NCBI GenBank assembly: GCA_013076295.1
Contig: RQOL01000828.1
Location: 248,001-312,000 of the forward strand
From: Sanderia malayensis
Lineage: Eukaryota > Cnidaria > Scyphozoa > Semaeostomeae > Pelagiidae
Reading direction: 5' to 3'
Length of the DNA: 64,000 nt
The notes beneath the pieces were generated by a model. It saw only the letters and a list, made by a program, of their open reading frames with translations. It was not told the DNA's origin and searched no databases. Shown here piece after piece: positions 43,301 to 58,573 of this stretch (position 1 is its first letter; the number at the start of each line of letters is the position of its first letter). The translations under genes were made by a program, and so were the position numbers.

Positions 43301-46300
43301 CTTATGAAACTAATATCAAAAACATATTCACGAGCAGGGTTTCCAACCCTGGGCTTCTGGTATGGTAAAAGAACACTCTACCACCGAGCTACACACCGGA
43401 TGAGCTATGAAACTGAAGCAGTCAAAGTTTTTGTAACTTAACGCCAGTTCTTGTATGCAAAAATTGCAAATAAACAATCAAAATATTCTCAAAATTGATG
43501 GAGGAGCAGGGTTTCAAGCCCGGTGCCTTTCACATCCTACGCGAGCACTCTACAACTGCGCTACACCCCCAACGAGCTATGAAGCTCTAGAAGTGAACGC
43601 TTTTGTAATCTAATGACTTTTTTCTATGCATAAATGCAAATGAGCAATCAATATAATCTCAAAATAGATGGAAAAGCAGGGATTCAAACCCTGGGCTTCT
43701 AGCATGTTAGAAGAACACTCTACCACTGAAATGCACCCCCGATGAGCTATCAAACTCAAGCAGTCAAGGTTTTTGTAAATTAACACCATTTCTTGAATGC
43801 ATAATTGCAAATAAAAAATCAAAATAATCTCAAAATAGATGGAGGAGCAAGGTTTCGAACCCTGCGCCTCTCGCATGCTAAGCGAGCACTCTACCACTGA
43901 GCTACACCCCAACGAGATAGTAAACTCTAGCAGTGAAGGCCTTTGTAAGTTAACGTTTTTCGTATATGCATAAGTTCAAATAACTTATGAAACTAATCTC
44001 AAAACAAATTCAGCAGCAGGGTTTCCAACCCTGGGCCTCTAGCATGCTAGGAGAGCACTCTGCCATTGAGCTGCATCCCGGATGAGCTATCAAACTCAAG
44101 CAGTCAAAGTTTCTGTAACGTAACACCCTTTCCTGTATGCATAATTGCAAATAAACAATCAAAATAATCTCAAAATAGATGGAGGAACAGGGCTTCAAAC
44201 CCTGGGTCTCTCGCATGCTAAGCGAGCACTCTACGACTGAGCTACACCCCCGATGAGATAATAAACTCTAGCAGTGAAAGCTTTTTTAAGTTAACGCCTT
44301 TTCGTAGATGCATAAGTTCAAATAACTTATGAAACTAATCTCAAAAACATATTGACGAGCAGGGTTTCCATCCCTGGGCTTCTGGCATGGACAGAGAACA
44401 CTCTACCACCGAGCTGCACCCCAGATGAGCTTTGAAACTGAAACAGTCAAAATTTCGTAACTTAACGCCATTTCTTGTATGCAAAAAATGCAAATAAACA
44501 ATCAAAATATTCTCAACATTGATGGAAGAGCAGGGTTTCAAACCCGTTGCCTCTCGCATCCTACGCGAGCACTCTACAACTGAGCTACACCCCCAACGAG
44601 CTATGAAGCTCTAGAAGTGAACGCTTTTGTTACTTAATGACTTTTTTGTATGCATAAATGCAAATGAACAATCAATATAATCTCAAAAGAGATGGAAGAG
44701 CCGGGATTCGAAGCCTGGGCCTCTCGCATGCTAACCGAGAACTCTACCACTTAACTACACCCCCGATGAGATAGTAAACTCTAGCAGTGAAAGCTTTTGT
44801 AAGTTAACGCCTTTTCGTACATGCAAAAGTTCAAATAACTTATGAGACTAATCTCAAAAACATATTGACGAGCAGGGTTTCCAACCCTGGGCTTCTGGCA
44901 TGGAAAGAGAACACTCTACTACCGAGCTGCACCCCGGATGAGCTTTGAAATTGAAACAGTCAAAATTTCGTAACTTAACGCCATTTCTTGTATGCATAAT
45001 TGCAAATATACAATCAAAATATTCTCAACATTGATGGAAGAGCAGGGTTTCAAACCCGGTGCCTCTCGCATCCTACGCGAGCACTCTACAACTGATCTAC
45101 ACCCCCAACTAGCTATGAAGCTCTAGAAGTGAACGCTTTTGTAATTTAATGACTTTTTTGTTTGCATAAATGCAAATGAACAATCAATATAATCTCAAAA
45201 TAGATGGAGGAGCAGGGTTTCAAACCCTGGGTCTCTAGCATGCTAAGCGAGCACTCTACAACTGAGCTACACCCCCGATGAGATAGTAAACTCTAGCAGT
45301 GAAAGCTTTTGTAAGTTAACGCCTTTTCGTAGATGCATAAGTTCAAATAACTTATGAAACTAATATCAAAAACATATTCACGAGCAGGGTTTCCAACCCT
45401 GGGCTTCTGGTATGGTAAAAGAACACTCTACCACCGAGCTACACACCGGATGAGCTATGAAACTGAAGCAGTCAAAGTTTTTGTAACTTAACGCCAGTTC
45501 TTGTATGCAAAAATTGCAAATAAACAATCAAAATATTCTCAAAATTGATGGAGGAGCAGGGTTTCAAGCCCGGTGCCTTTCACATCCTACGCGAGCACTC
45601 TACAACTGCGCTACACCCCCAACGAGCTATGAAGCTCTAGAAGTGAACGCTTTTGTAATCTAATGACTTTTTTCTATGCATAAATGCAAATGAGCAATCA
45701 ATATAATCTCAAAATAGATGGAAAAGCAGGGATTCAAACCCTGGGCTTCTAGCATGTTAGAAGAACACTCTACCACTGAAATGCACCCCCGATGAGCTAT
45801 CAAACTCAAGCAGTCAAGGTTTTTGTAAATTAACACCATTTCTTGAATGCATAATTGCAAATAAAAAATCAAAATAATCTCAAAATAGATGGAGGAGCAA
45901 GGTTTCGAACCCTGCGCCTCTCGCATGCTAAGCGAGCACTCTACCACTGAGCTACACCCCCAACGAGATAGTAAACTCTAGCAGTGAAGGCCTTTGTAAG
46001 TTAACGTTTTTTCGTATATGCATAAGTTCAAATAACTTATGAAACTAATCTCTAAACATATTCAGGAGCAGGGTTTCCAACCCTGGGCATCTAGCATGCG
46101 AAGAGAACACTACCACTGACCTGCACCCCAGATGAGCTATCAAACTCAACCAGTCAAAGTTTCTGTAACTTAACACCCTTTCTTGTATGCATAATTGCAA
46201 ATAAACAACCAAAATAATCTCAAAATTGATGGAGGGACAGGGTTTCGAAACCTGGGCTTCTGGCATGCAATGCCAGCGCCCTACCACTGAGCTATACCCC

Positions 46301-46742
46301 CAACGAGCTATGAAGCTCTAGAAGTGTACTCTTTTGTAATATAATGCCTTTTTTGTATGCATAAATGCAAATGAAGAACAATATAATCTCAAAATAGATG
46401 GAGGAGCAGGGTTTAGAAGCCTGGGCCTCTCGCATGCTAACCGAGAACTCTACCACTGAGCTACACCCCCGATGAGATAGTAAACTCTAGCAGTGAAAAC
46501 TTTTGTAAGTTAACGCCTTTTCGTACATGCAAAAGTTCAAATAAGTTATGAAACTAATCTCAAAAACAGATTCACGAGCAGGGTTTCCAACCCTGGGCTT
46601 CTGGCATGGTAAAAGGAACACTCTACCACTGAGCTGCACCCCGGTCGAGCTATCAAACTCAAGCAGTCAAAGTTTCTGTAACTTAACGCCATTTCTTATA
46701 TGCACAATTGCAAATAAACAATCAAAATAATCTCAAAATAGA

Positions 46743-46814
46743 TGGAGGAGCAGGGTTTCGAACCCTGGTCCTCTCGCGTGCAAAGCGAGCGTTCTACAAC
46801 TGAGCTAGACCCCC
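46743..46814 (-). tRNA. tRNA-Ala(UGC)-like copy
   Basis: Near-identical to 22865-22936, with another copy at 47937-48008; anticodon loop TTTGCAC, B box intact. The 24-kb separation from the first copy shows long-range copying within the array. Confidence 0.4.
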
Positions 46815-49800
46815 AAGAAGCTACAAAGCTCTAGATGTGAACGCTTTTGTAATTTAATGCCTTTTTTGTATGCATAAATGCAAATGAACAATCAAAATAT
46901 TCTCAAAATAGATGGAGGAGCAGGGTTTCGATCCCTGGGCTTCTGGCATGGTAAGAGAACACTCTACCACTGAAATGCACCCCCGATGAGCTATCAAACT
47001 CAAGCAGTCAAGGTTTTTGTAAATTAACGCCATTTCTTGTATGCATAATTGCAAATAAAAAATCAAAATAATCTCAAAATAGATGGAGGAGCAAGGTTTC
47101 GAACCCTGCGCCTCTCGCATGCTAAGCGAGCACTCTACCACTGAGCTACACCCCCAACGAGATAGTAAACTCTAGCAGTGAAGGCCTTTGTAAGTTAACG
47201 TTTTTTCGTATATGCATAAGTTCAAATAACTTATGAAACTAATCTCTAAACATATTCAGGAGCAGGGTTTCCAACCCTGGGCATCTAGCATGCGAAGAGA
47301 ACACTACCACTGAGCTGCACCCCAGATGAGCTATCAAACTCAACCAGTCAAAGTTTCTGTAACTTAACACCCTTTCTTGTATGCATAATTGCAAATAAAC
47401 AACCAAAATAATCTCAAAATTGATGGAGGGACAGGGTTTCGAAACCTGGGCTTCTGGCATGCAATGCCAGCGCCCTACCACTGAGCTGTACCCCCAACGA
47501 GCTATGAAGTTCTAGAAGTGTACTCTTTTGTAATATAATGCCTTTTTTGTATGCATAAATGCAAATGAAGAACAATATAATCTCAAAATAGATGGAGGAG
47601 CAGGGTTTAGAAGCCTGGGCCTCTCGCATGCTAACCGAGAACTCTACCACTGAGCTACACCCCCGATGAGATAGTAAACTCTAGCAGTGAAAACTTTTGT
47701 AAGTTAACGCCTTTTCGTACATGCAAAAGTTCAAATAAGTTATGAAACTAATCTCAAAAACAGATTCACGAGCAGGGTTTCCAACCCTGGGCTTCTGGCA
47801 TGGTAAAAGGAACACTCTACCACTGAGCTGCACCCCGGTCGAGCTATCAAACTCAAGCAGTCAAAGTTTCTGTAACTTAACGCCATTTCTTATATGCACA
47901 ATTGCAAATAAACAATCAAAATAATCTCAAAATAGATGGAGGAGCAGGGTTTCGAACCCTGGTCCTCTCGCGTGCAAAGCGAGCGTTCTACAACTGTGCT
48001 AGACCCCCAACAAGTTACGAAGCTCTAGATGTGAACGCTTTTGTAATTTAATGCCTTTTTTGTATGCATAAATGCAAATGAAGAACAATATAATCTCAAA
48101 ATAGATGGAGGAGCAGGGTTTAGAAGCCTGGGCCTCTCGCATGCTAACCGAGAACTCTACCACTGAGCTACACCCCCGATGAGATAGTAAACTCTAGCAG
48201 TGAAAACTTTTGTAAGTTAACGCCTTTTCGTACATGCAAAAGTTCAAATAACTTATGAAACTAATCTCTAAACATATTCAGGAGCAGGGTTTCCAACCCT
48301 GGGCATCTAGCATGCGAAGAGAACACTACCACTGAGCTGCACCCCAGATGAGCTATCAAACTCAACCAGTCAAAGTTTCTGTAACTTAACACCCTTTCTT
48401 GTATGCATAATTGCAAATAAACAACCAAAATAATCTCAAAATTGATGGAGGGACAGGGTTTCGAGACCTGGGCTTCTGGCATGCAATGCCAGCGCCCTAC
48501 CACTGAGCTATACCCCCAACGAGCTATGAAGCTCTAGAAGTGTACTCTTTTGTAATATAATGCCTTTTTTGTATGCATAAATGCAAATGAACAATCAAAA
48601 TATTCTCAAAATAGATGGAGGAGCAGGGTTTCGATCCCTGGGCTTCTGGCATGGTAAGAGAACACTCTACGACTGAGCTACACCCCCGACGAGATAGTAA
48701 ACTTTAGCAGTGAAAGCTTTTGGAAGTTAACGCCTTTTCGTAAATGCATAAGTTCAAAAGACTTATGAAACTAATCTCAAAGCATATGCAGGGGCATGGT
48801 TTCCAACCCTGGGTTTCTAGTATGCTAGAAGAACACTCTACCACTGAGCTGCACCCCCGATGAGAGATCAAACTCAAGCAGAAAGGATTCGTAACTTAAC
48901 GCCATTTCTTGTATGTATAATTGCAAATAAAGAATCAAAATAATCTCAAAATAGATGGAGGAGCAGGGTTTCAAACCCTGGGTCTCTCGCATGCTAAGCG
49001 AGCACTCTACCACTGAGCTACTCCCCCGATTAGATAGTAAACTCCAGCAGTGAAAGCTTTTGTAAGTTAACGCCTTTTCGTACATGCAAAAGTTCAAATA
49101 ACTTATGAAACTAATCTCAAAAACATATTGACGAGCAGGGTTTCCAACCCTGGGCTTCTAGCCTGCTAAGAGAACACTCTACCACTGAGCTAAACCCCCG
49201 ATGAGAGATCAAACTCAAGCAGTCAAAGGTTTCGTCACTTAACGCCATTTCTTGTATGTATAATTGCAAATAAACAATCAAAATAATCTCAAAATCGATG
49301 GAGGAGCAGGTTTTCAAACCCTGGGCATCTCTCATGCTAAGCGAGCACTCTCCCACTGAGCAACACCCCCAAAGAGCTATGAAGCTCTAGAAGTGAACAC
49401 TTTTGTAATTTAAAGACCTTTTTCTATGCATCAATGCAAATGAACAATCAATATAATCTCAAAATAGATGGAAAAGCAGGGATTCAAACCCCGGGGCCTT
49501 TCCCATACTAAGCGAGCACTCTACCACTAGCTAAACGCCCAACGAGCTATGAAGCTCTAGAAGTAAACGCCTTTGTAATTTAATGCCTTTGTGGTATGCA
49601 TAAATGCAAATGAACAATCAAAATAATTTCAAATTAGACGGAGGAGCAGGGTTTCGATCCCTGGGCCTCTTGCATGCTGAGCGATCACCCTATTACTGAG
49701 CTACACCCCCGATGAGATAATAAGCTTTAGCAGTGAAAGCTTTTGGAAATTAGCGCCTTTTGTTATATGCATAAGTTCAAAAAACTTATGAAACTAATCT

Positions 49801-52800
49801 CAAAACATATGCAGTGGCAGGGTTTCCAACCCTGGGCTTCTAGCATACTAGAAGAACACTCTACCACTGAGCTGCACCCCCGATGAGCTATCAAACTCAA
49901 GCAGTCAAAGGTTTCGTAACTTAACGCCATTTCTTGTATGTATAATTGCAAATAAAGAATCAAAATAATCTCAAAATAGATGGAGGAGCAGGGTTTCAAA
50001 CCCTGGGTCTCTCGCATGCTAAGCGAGCACTCTATTACTGAGCTACACCCCCGATGAGATAATAAACTTTAGCAGTGAAAGCTTTTGGAAGTTAGCGCCT
50101 TTTCGTAAATGCATAAGTTCAAAAAACTTATGAAACTAATCTCAAAAACATATTGACGAGCAGGGTTTCCAACCCTGGGCTTCTGGTATGGTAAAAAAAC
50201 ACTCTACCACCGAGCTACACACCGGATGAGCTATGAAACTGAAGCAGTCAAAGTTTTTGTAACTTAACGCCGGATCTTGTATGCAAAAATTGCAAATAAA
50301 CAATCAAAATATTCTCAAAATTGATGGAGGAGCAGGGTTTCAAACCCGGTGCCTTTCGCATCCTACGCGAGCACTCTACAACTGCGCTACACCCCAAACG
50401 AGCTATGAAGCTCTAGAAGTGAACGCGTTTGTAATCTAATGACTTTTGTCCATGCATAAATGCAAATGAACAATCAATATAATCTCAAAATAGATGGAAA
50501 AGCAGGGATTCAAACCCTGGGCCTTTCGCATACTAAGCGAGCACTCTACCACTAGCTAAAAGCCCAACGAGCTATGAAGCTCTAGAAGTAAACGCCTTTG
50601 TAATTTAATGCCTTTGTGGTATGCATAAATGCAAATGAACAATCAAAATAATTTCAAATTAGACGGAGGAGCAGGGTTTCGATCCCTGGGCCTCTAGCAT
50701 GCTGAGCGATCACCCTATTACTGAGCTACACCCCCGATGAGATAATAAACTTTAGCAGTGAAAGCTTTTGGAAGTTAGCGCCTTTTCGTATATGCATAAG
50801 TTCAAAAAACTTATGAAACTAATCTCAAAACATATGCAGTGGCAGGGTTTCCAACCCTGGGCTTCTAGCATACTAGAAGAACACTCTACCACTGAGCTGC
50901 ACCCCCGATGAGCTATCAAACTCAAGCAGTCAAAGGTTTCGTAACTTAACGCCATTTCTTGTATGTATAATTGCAAATAAAGAATCAAAATAATCTCAAA
51001 ATAGATGGAGGAGCAGGGTTTCAAATCCTGGGTCTCTCGCATGCTAAGCGAGCACTCTACCACTGAGCTACACCCCCGATTAGGTAGTAAACTCCAGCAG
51101 TGAAAACTTTTGTAAGTTAACGCCTTTTCGTACATGCAAAAGTTCAAATAACTTATGAAACTAATCTCAAAAACATATTGACGAGCAGGGTTTCCAACCC
51201 TGGGCTTCTGGTATGGTAAAAGAACACTCTACCACCGAGCTACACACCGGATGAGCTATGAAACTGAAGCAGTCAAAGTTTTTGTAACTTAACGCCAGAT
51301 CTTGTATGCAAAAATTGCAAATAAACAATCAAAATATTCCTAAAATTGATGGAGGAGCAGGGTTTCAAACCCGGTGCCTCTCGCATCCTAAGCGAGCACT
51401 CTACAACTGCGCTACACCCCCAACGAGCTATGAAGCTCTAGAAGTGAACGCTTTTGTAATCTAATGACTTTTTTCCATGCATAAATGCAAATGAACAATC
51501 AATATAATCTCAAAATAGATGGAAAAGCAGGGATTCAAACCCTGGGCCTTTCGCATACTAAGCGAGCACTCTACCACTGAGCTAAACGCCCAACGAGCTA
51601 TGAAGCTCTAGAAGTGAAGGCTTTTGTAATTTAATGACTTTTTTCTGTGCATCAATGCAAATGAACAATCAATATAATCTCAAAATAGATGGAAAAGCAG
51701 GGATTCAAACCCTGGGCCTTTCGCATACTAAGCAAGCACTCTACCACTGAGCTAAACGCCCAACGAGCTATGAAGCTCTAGAAATCAAAGCCTTTGTAAT
51801 TTAATGCCTTTTTGGTATGCATAAATGCAAATGAACAACAATATAATCTCCAAATAGATTAAGGAGCAGGGTTTCAAACCCTGTGTCTCTCGCATGCTAA
51901 GCGAGCACTCTACCACTGAGCTACACCCCCGATGAGATAGTAAACTTTAGCAGTGAAAGCTTTTGGAAGTTAACGCCTTTTCGTAAATGCATAAGTTCAA
52001 AATACTTATGAAACTAATCTCAAAACATATGCAGGGGCATGGTTTCCAACCCTGGGTTTCTAGTATGCTAGAAGAACACTCTACCACTGAGCTGCACCCC
52101 CGATGAGAGATCAAATTCAAGCAGAAAGGATTCGTATCTTAACGCCATTTCTTGTATGTATAATTGGAAATAAACAATCAAAATAATCTCAAACTAGATG
52201 GAGGAACAGGGTTTCAAACCCTGGGTCTCTCGCATGCTAAGCGAGCACTCTACGAATGAGCTACACCCCCGATGAGATAGTAAACAATAGCAGTGAAAGC
52301 TTTTTTAAGTTAACGCCTTTCGTAGATGCATAAGTTCAAATAACTTATGAAACTAATCTCAAAAACATATTGACGAGCAGGGTTTCCAACCCTGGGCTTC
52401 TGGCATGGAAAGAGAACACTCTACTACCGAGCTGCACCCCGGATGAGCTTTGAAATTGAAACAGTCAAAATTTCGTAACATAACGCCTTTTCTTGTATGC
52501 ATAATTGCAAATAAACAATCAAAATATTCTCAACATTGATGGAAGAGCAGGGCTTCAAACCCGGTGCCTCTCGCATCCTATGCGAGCACTCTACAACTGA
52601 TCTACACCCGCAACTAGCTATGAAGCTCTAGAAGTGAACGCTTTTGTAATTTAATGACTTTTTTGCTTGCATAAATGCAAATGAACAATCAATATAATCT
52701 CAAAATAGATGGAAGAGCAGGGATTCAAACCCTGGGCTTCTAGCATGTTAGAAGAACACTCTACCACTGAAATGCACCCCCGATGAGCTATCAAACTCAA

Positions 52801-53223
52801 GCAGTCAAGGTTTTTTGTAAATTAACGCCATTTCTTGTATGCATAATTGCAAATAAAAAATCAAAATAATCTCAAAATAGATGGAGGAGCAAGGTTTCGA
52901 ACCTTGCGCCCCCCGCATGCTAAGCGAGCACTCTATTACTGAGCTACACCCCCGATGAGATAGTAAAGTTTGGCAGTGAAAGCTTTTGGAAGTTAACGCC
53001 GTTTCGTATATGCATAAGTTTAAAAAACTTATGAAACTAATCTCAAAATTTGTGCAGTGGCAGGGTTTCCAACCCTGGGCTTCTAGCACGCTAGAAGAAC
53101 TTTCTACCACTGAGCTACACCCCCGATGAGCTCTCAAACTCAAGCAGTCAAAGTTTCTGTAACTTAACGCCATTTCTTATATGCACAATTGCAAATAAAC
53201 AATCAAAATAATCTCAAAATAGA

Positions 53224-53295
53224 TGGAAGAGCAGGGTTTCGAACCCTGGGCCTCTCGCATGCAAAGCGAGCGTTCTACAACTGAGCTACACCCCG
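53224..53295 (-). tRNA. tRNA-Ala(UGC)-like copy
   Basis: Perfect anticodon and T arms, anticodon UGC; first base C breaks pair 1-72, as in the 24402 and 58502 copies, so these three form a subfamily. Confidence 0.4.
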
Positions 53296-56200
53296 AACGA
53301 GCTATGAAGCTCTAAAAGTAAACTCTTTTGTAATTTAATGCCTTTTTTTGTATGCATAAGAGCAAAAGAACAACAATATAATATCAAAATAGATGGAGGA
53401 GCAGGGTTTCGAACCCTGGGCCTCTCGCATGCTGAGCGAGCACTCTACCACTGAGCTATATGCCCAAGGGGCTATGAAGCTCTAGAAGTGAACGCTTTTG
53501 TAATTTAATGCTTTTTTTGTATGCATAAATGCAAATGAACAACAATATAAACTCAAAATATATTCACAACCAGGCTTTCCAACCCTGGGTTTCTAGCATG
53601 CTAGGAGAGCACTCTACCATTGAGCTGCACCCCGGAAGAGGTATCAAACTCAAGCAGTCAAAGTTTCTGTAACTTAACACACTTTCTTGTATGCATAATT
53701 GCAAATAAACAATCAATATAATCTCAAAATAGATGGAGCAGTAGGGTCGCGAAACCTAGGCCTCTCACATGCTAAGCGAGCACTCTACCACTGAGCTACA
53801 CCCCCAACGAGATAGTAAACTCTAGCAGTGAAGGCCTTTGTAAGTTAACGTTTTTTCGTATATGCATAAGTTCAAATAACTTATGAAACTAATCTCAAAA
53901 CATATTCAGCAGCAGGGTTTCCAACCCTGGGCCTCTAGCATGCTAGGAGAGCACTCTGCCATTGAGCTGCATCCCGGATGAGCTATCAAACTCAAGCAGT
54001 CAAAGTTTCTGTAACATAACACCCTTTCCTGTATGCATAATTGCAAATATACAATCAAAATAATCTCAAAATAGATGGAGGAGCAGGGTTTCGAACGCTG
54101 GGCCTCTCGCATGCAATGCAAGCGCTCTACCACTGAGCTACACCCCGGATGAGATAGTAAAGTTTGGCAGTGAAAGCTTTTGGAAGTTAACGCCGTTTCG
54201 TATATGCATAAATTCAAAGAACTTATGAAACTAATCTCAAAATTTGTGCAGTGGCAAGGTTTCCAACCCTAGGCTTCTAGCATGCTAGAAGAACACTCTA
54301 CCACTGAGCTACACCCCCGATGAGAGATCAAACTCAAACAGTCAAAGGTTTCGTAACTTAACGCCATTTCTTGTATGTATAATTGCAAATAAACTATCAA
54401 AATAATCTCAAAATAGATGGAGGAACAGGGTTTCAAACCCTGGGTCTCTCGCCTGCTAAGCGAGCACTCTACGACTGAGCTACACCCCCGATGAGATAGT
54501 AAACTCTAGCAGTGAAAGCTTTTTTAAGTTAACGCCTTTTCGTAGATGCATAAGTTCAAATAACTTATGAAACTAATCTCAAAAACATATTGACGAGCAG
54601 GGTTTCCATCCCTGGGCTTCTGGCATGGAAAGAGAACACTCTACCACCGAGCTGCACCCCGGATGAGCTTTGAAACTGAAACAGTCAAAATTTCGTAACT
54701 TAACGGCATTTCTTGTATGCAAAAAATGCAAATAAACAATCAAAATATTCTCAACATTGATGGAAGAGCAGGGTTTCAAACCCGGTGCCTCTCGCATCCT
54801 ATGCGAGCACTCTACAACTGAGCTACAACCCCCAACGAGCTATGAAGCTCTAGAAGTGAACGCTTTTGTAATTTAATGACTTTTTTGTATGCATAAATGC
54901 AAATGAACAATCAATATAATCTCAAAATAGATGGAAGAGCAGGGATTCAAACCCTGGGCTTCTAGCATGTTAGAAGAACACTCTACCACTGAAATGCACC
55001 CCCGATGAGCTATCAAACTCAAGCAGTCAAGGTTTTTGTAAATTAACGCCATTTCTTGTATGCATAATTGCAAATAAAAGATCAAAATAATCTCAAAATA
55101 GATGGAGGAGCAAGGTTTTGAACCCTGCGCCTCTCGCATGCTAAGCGAGCACTCTATTACTGAGCTACGCCCCCTTTGAGATAATAAACTCTAGCAGTGA
55201 AAGCTTTTTTAAGTTAACGCCTTTTCGTAGATGCATAAGCTCAAATAACTTATGAAACTAATCTCAAAAACATATTGACGAGCAGGGTTTCCATCCCTAG
55301 GCTTCTGGCATGGAAAGAGAACACTCTACCACCGAGCTGCACCCCGGATGAGCTTTGAAACTGAAACAGTCATAGCTTAACGCCATTTCTTGTATGCAAA
55401 AAATGCAAGTAAACAATCAAAATATTCTCAACATTGATGGAAGAGCAGGGTTTCAAACCCGGTGCCTCTCGCATCCTACGCGAGCGCTCTACAACTGAGC
55501 TACACCCCCAACGAGCTATGAAGCTCTAGAAGTGAACGCTTTTGTATTTTAATGACTTTTTTGTATGCATAAATGCAAATGAACAATCAATATAATCTCA
55601 AAATAGATGGAAGAGCCGGGTTTCGAAGCCTGGGCCTCTCGCATGCTAACCGAGAACTCTACCACTTAGCTACACCCCCGATGAGATAGTAAACTCTAGC
55701 AGTGAAGGCTTTTGTAAGTTAACGCCTTTTCGTATATGCATAAGTTCAAATAACTTATGAAACTAATCTCTAAACATATTCAGGAGCAGGGTTTCCAACC
55801 CTGGGCATCTAGCATGCGAAGAGAACACTACCACTGAGCTGCACCCCAGATGAGCTATCAAACTCAACCAGTCAAAGTTTCTGTAACTTAACACCCTTTC
55901 TTCTTTGCATAATTGCAAATAAACAAAAAAAATAATCTCAAAATTGATGGAGGGACAGGGTTTCGAAACCTGGGCATCTGGCATGCAATGCCAGCGCCCT
56001 ACCACTGAGCTATACCCCCAACGAGCTATGCTCTAGAAGTGTACTCTTTTGTAATTCAATGCCTTTTTTGTATGCATAAATGCAAATGAAGAACAATATA
56101 ATCTCAAAATAGATGGAGGAGCAGGGTTTAGAAGCCTGGGCCTCTCGCATGCTAACCCAGAACTCTACCACTGAGCTACACCCCCGATGAGATAGTAAAC

Positions 56201-58501
56201 TCTAGCAGTGAAAGCTTTTGTAAGTTAACGCCTTTTCGTAAATGCATAAGTTTAAAAAACTTATGAAACTAATATCAAAAACATATTCACGAGCAGGGTT
56301 TCCAACCCTGGGCTTCTAGCCTGCTAAGAGAACACTCTACCACTGAGCTGCACCCCCGATGAGATATCAAACTCAAGCAGTGAAAGTTTCTGTAACTTAA
56401 CGAGATTTCTTGTATGCATAATTGCAAATAAACAATCAAAATAATCTCAAAATCGATGGAGGAGCAGGGTTTCAAACCCTGGGCATCTCTCATGCTAAGC
56501 GAGCACTCTCCCACTGAGCAACACCCCCAAAGAGCTATGAAGCTCTAGAAGTGAACGCTTTTGTAATTTAATGACTTTTTTGTATGCATAAATGCAAATG
56601 AACAATCAATATAATCTCAAAATAGATGGAAGAGCAGGGATTCAAACCCTGGGCTTCTAGCATGTTAGAAGAACACTCTACCACTGAAATGCACCCCCGA
56701 TGAGCTATCAAACTCAAGCAGTCAAGGTTTTTGTAAATTAACGCCATTTCTTGTATGCATAATTGCAAGTAAAAAATCAAAATAATCTCAAAATAGATGG
56801 AGGAGCAAGGTTTTGAACCCTGCGCCTCTCGCATGCTAAGCGAGCACTCTCTTACTGAGCTACACCCCCGATGAGATAATAAACTTTAGCAGTGAAAGCT
56901 TTTGGAAGTTAGCGCCTTTTCGTAAATGCATAAGTTCAAAGAACTTAAGAAACTAATCTCAAAACATATGCAGGAGCAGGGTTTCCAACCCTGGGCTTCT
57001 AGCATGCGAAGACAACACTCTACCACTGAGCTGCACCCCGGATGAGCTATCAAACTCAACCAGTCAAAGTTTCTGTAACTTAACACCCTTTCTTGTATGC
57101 ATAATTGCAAATAAACAATCAAAATAATCTCAAAATTGATGGAGGGACAGGGTTTCGAAAACTGGGCTTCTGGCATGCAATGCCAGCGCCCTACCACTGA
57201 GCTACACCCCCAACGAGCTATGAAGCTCTAGAAGTGTACTCTTTTGTAATATAATGCCTTTTTTGTATGCATAAATGCAAATGAACAATAATATAATCTC
57301 AAAATAGATGGAGGAGCAGGGTTTCGAAGCCTGGGCCCTTCGCATGCTAACCCAGAACTCTACCACTGAGCTACACCCCCGATGAGATAGTAAACTCTAG
57401 CAGTGAAAACTTTTGTAAGTTAACGCCTTTTCGTAGATGCATAAGTTCAAATAACTTATGAAACTAATATCAAAAACATATTCACGAGCAGGGTTTCCAA
57501 CCCTGGGCTTCTAGCCTGCTAAGAGAACACTCTACCACTGAGCTGCACCCCCGATGAGATATCAAACTCAAGCAGTGAAAGTTTCTGTAACTTAACGAGA
57601 TTTCTTGTATGCATAATTGCAAATAAACAATCAAAATAATCTCAAAATCGATGGAGGAGCAGGGTTTCAAACCCTGGGCATCTCTCATGCTAAGCGAGCA
57701 CTCTCCCACTGAGCAACACCCCCAAAGAGCTATGAAGCTCCAGAAGTGAACACTTTTGTAATTTAAAGAACTTTTTCTATGCATCAATGCAAATGAACAA
57801 TCAATATAATCTCAAAATAGATGGAAAAGCAGGGATTCAAACCCTGGGCCTTTCGCATACTAAGCGAGCACTCTACAACTAGCTAAACGCCCAACGAGCT
57901 ATGAAGCTCTAGAAGTAAACGCCTTTGTAATTTAATGCCTTTGTGGTATGCATAAATGCAAATGAACAATCAAAATAATTTCAAATTAGACGGAGGAGCA
58001 GGGTTTCGATCCTTGGGCCTCTTGCATGCTGAGCGATCACCCTATTACTGAGCTACACCCCCGATGAGATAATAAACTTTAGCAGTGAAAGCTTTTGGAA
58101 GTTAGCGCCTTTTCGTATATGCATAAGTTCAAAAAACTTATGAAACTAATCTCAAAACATATGCAGTGGCAGGGTTTCCAACCCTGGGCTTCTAGAATAC
58201 TAGAAGAACACTCTACCACTGAGCTGCACCCCCGATGAGCTATCAAACTCAAGCAGTCAAAGGTTTCGTAACTTAACGCCATTTCTTGTATGTATAATTG
58301 CAAATAAAGAATCAAAATAATCTCAAAATAGATGGAGGAGCAGGGTTTCAAACCCTGGGTCTCTCGCATGCTAAGCGAGCACTCTACCACTGAGCTACAC
58401 CCCCGATGAGAGATCAAACTCAATCAGAAAGGATTCGTAACTTAACGCCATTTCTTATATGCACAATTGCAAATAAACAATCAAAATAATCTCAAAATAG
58501 A

Positions 58502-58573
58502 TGGAGGAGCAGGGTTTCGAACCCTGGGCCTCTCGCATGCAAAGCGAGCGTTCTACGACTGAGCTACACCCCG
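58502..58573 (-). tRNA. tRNA-Ala(UGC)-like copy
   Basis: As 24402-24473: UGC anticodon in a perfect stem, intact B box, lost 1-72 pair; D loop has TCGT instead of TTGT. Confidence 0.4.
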
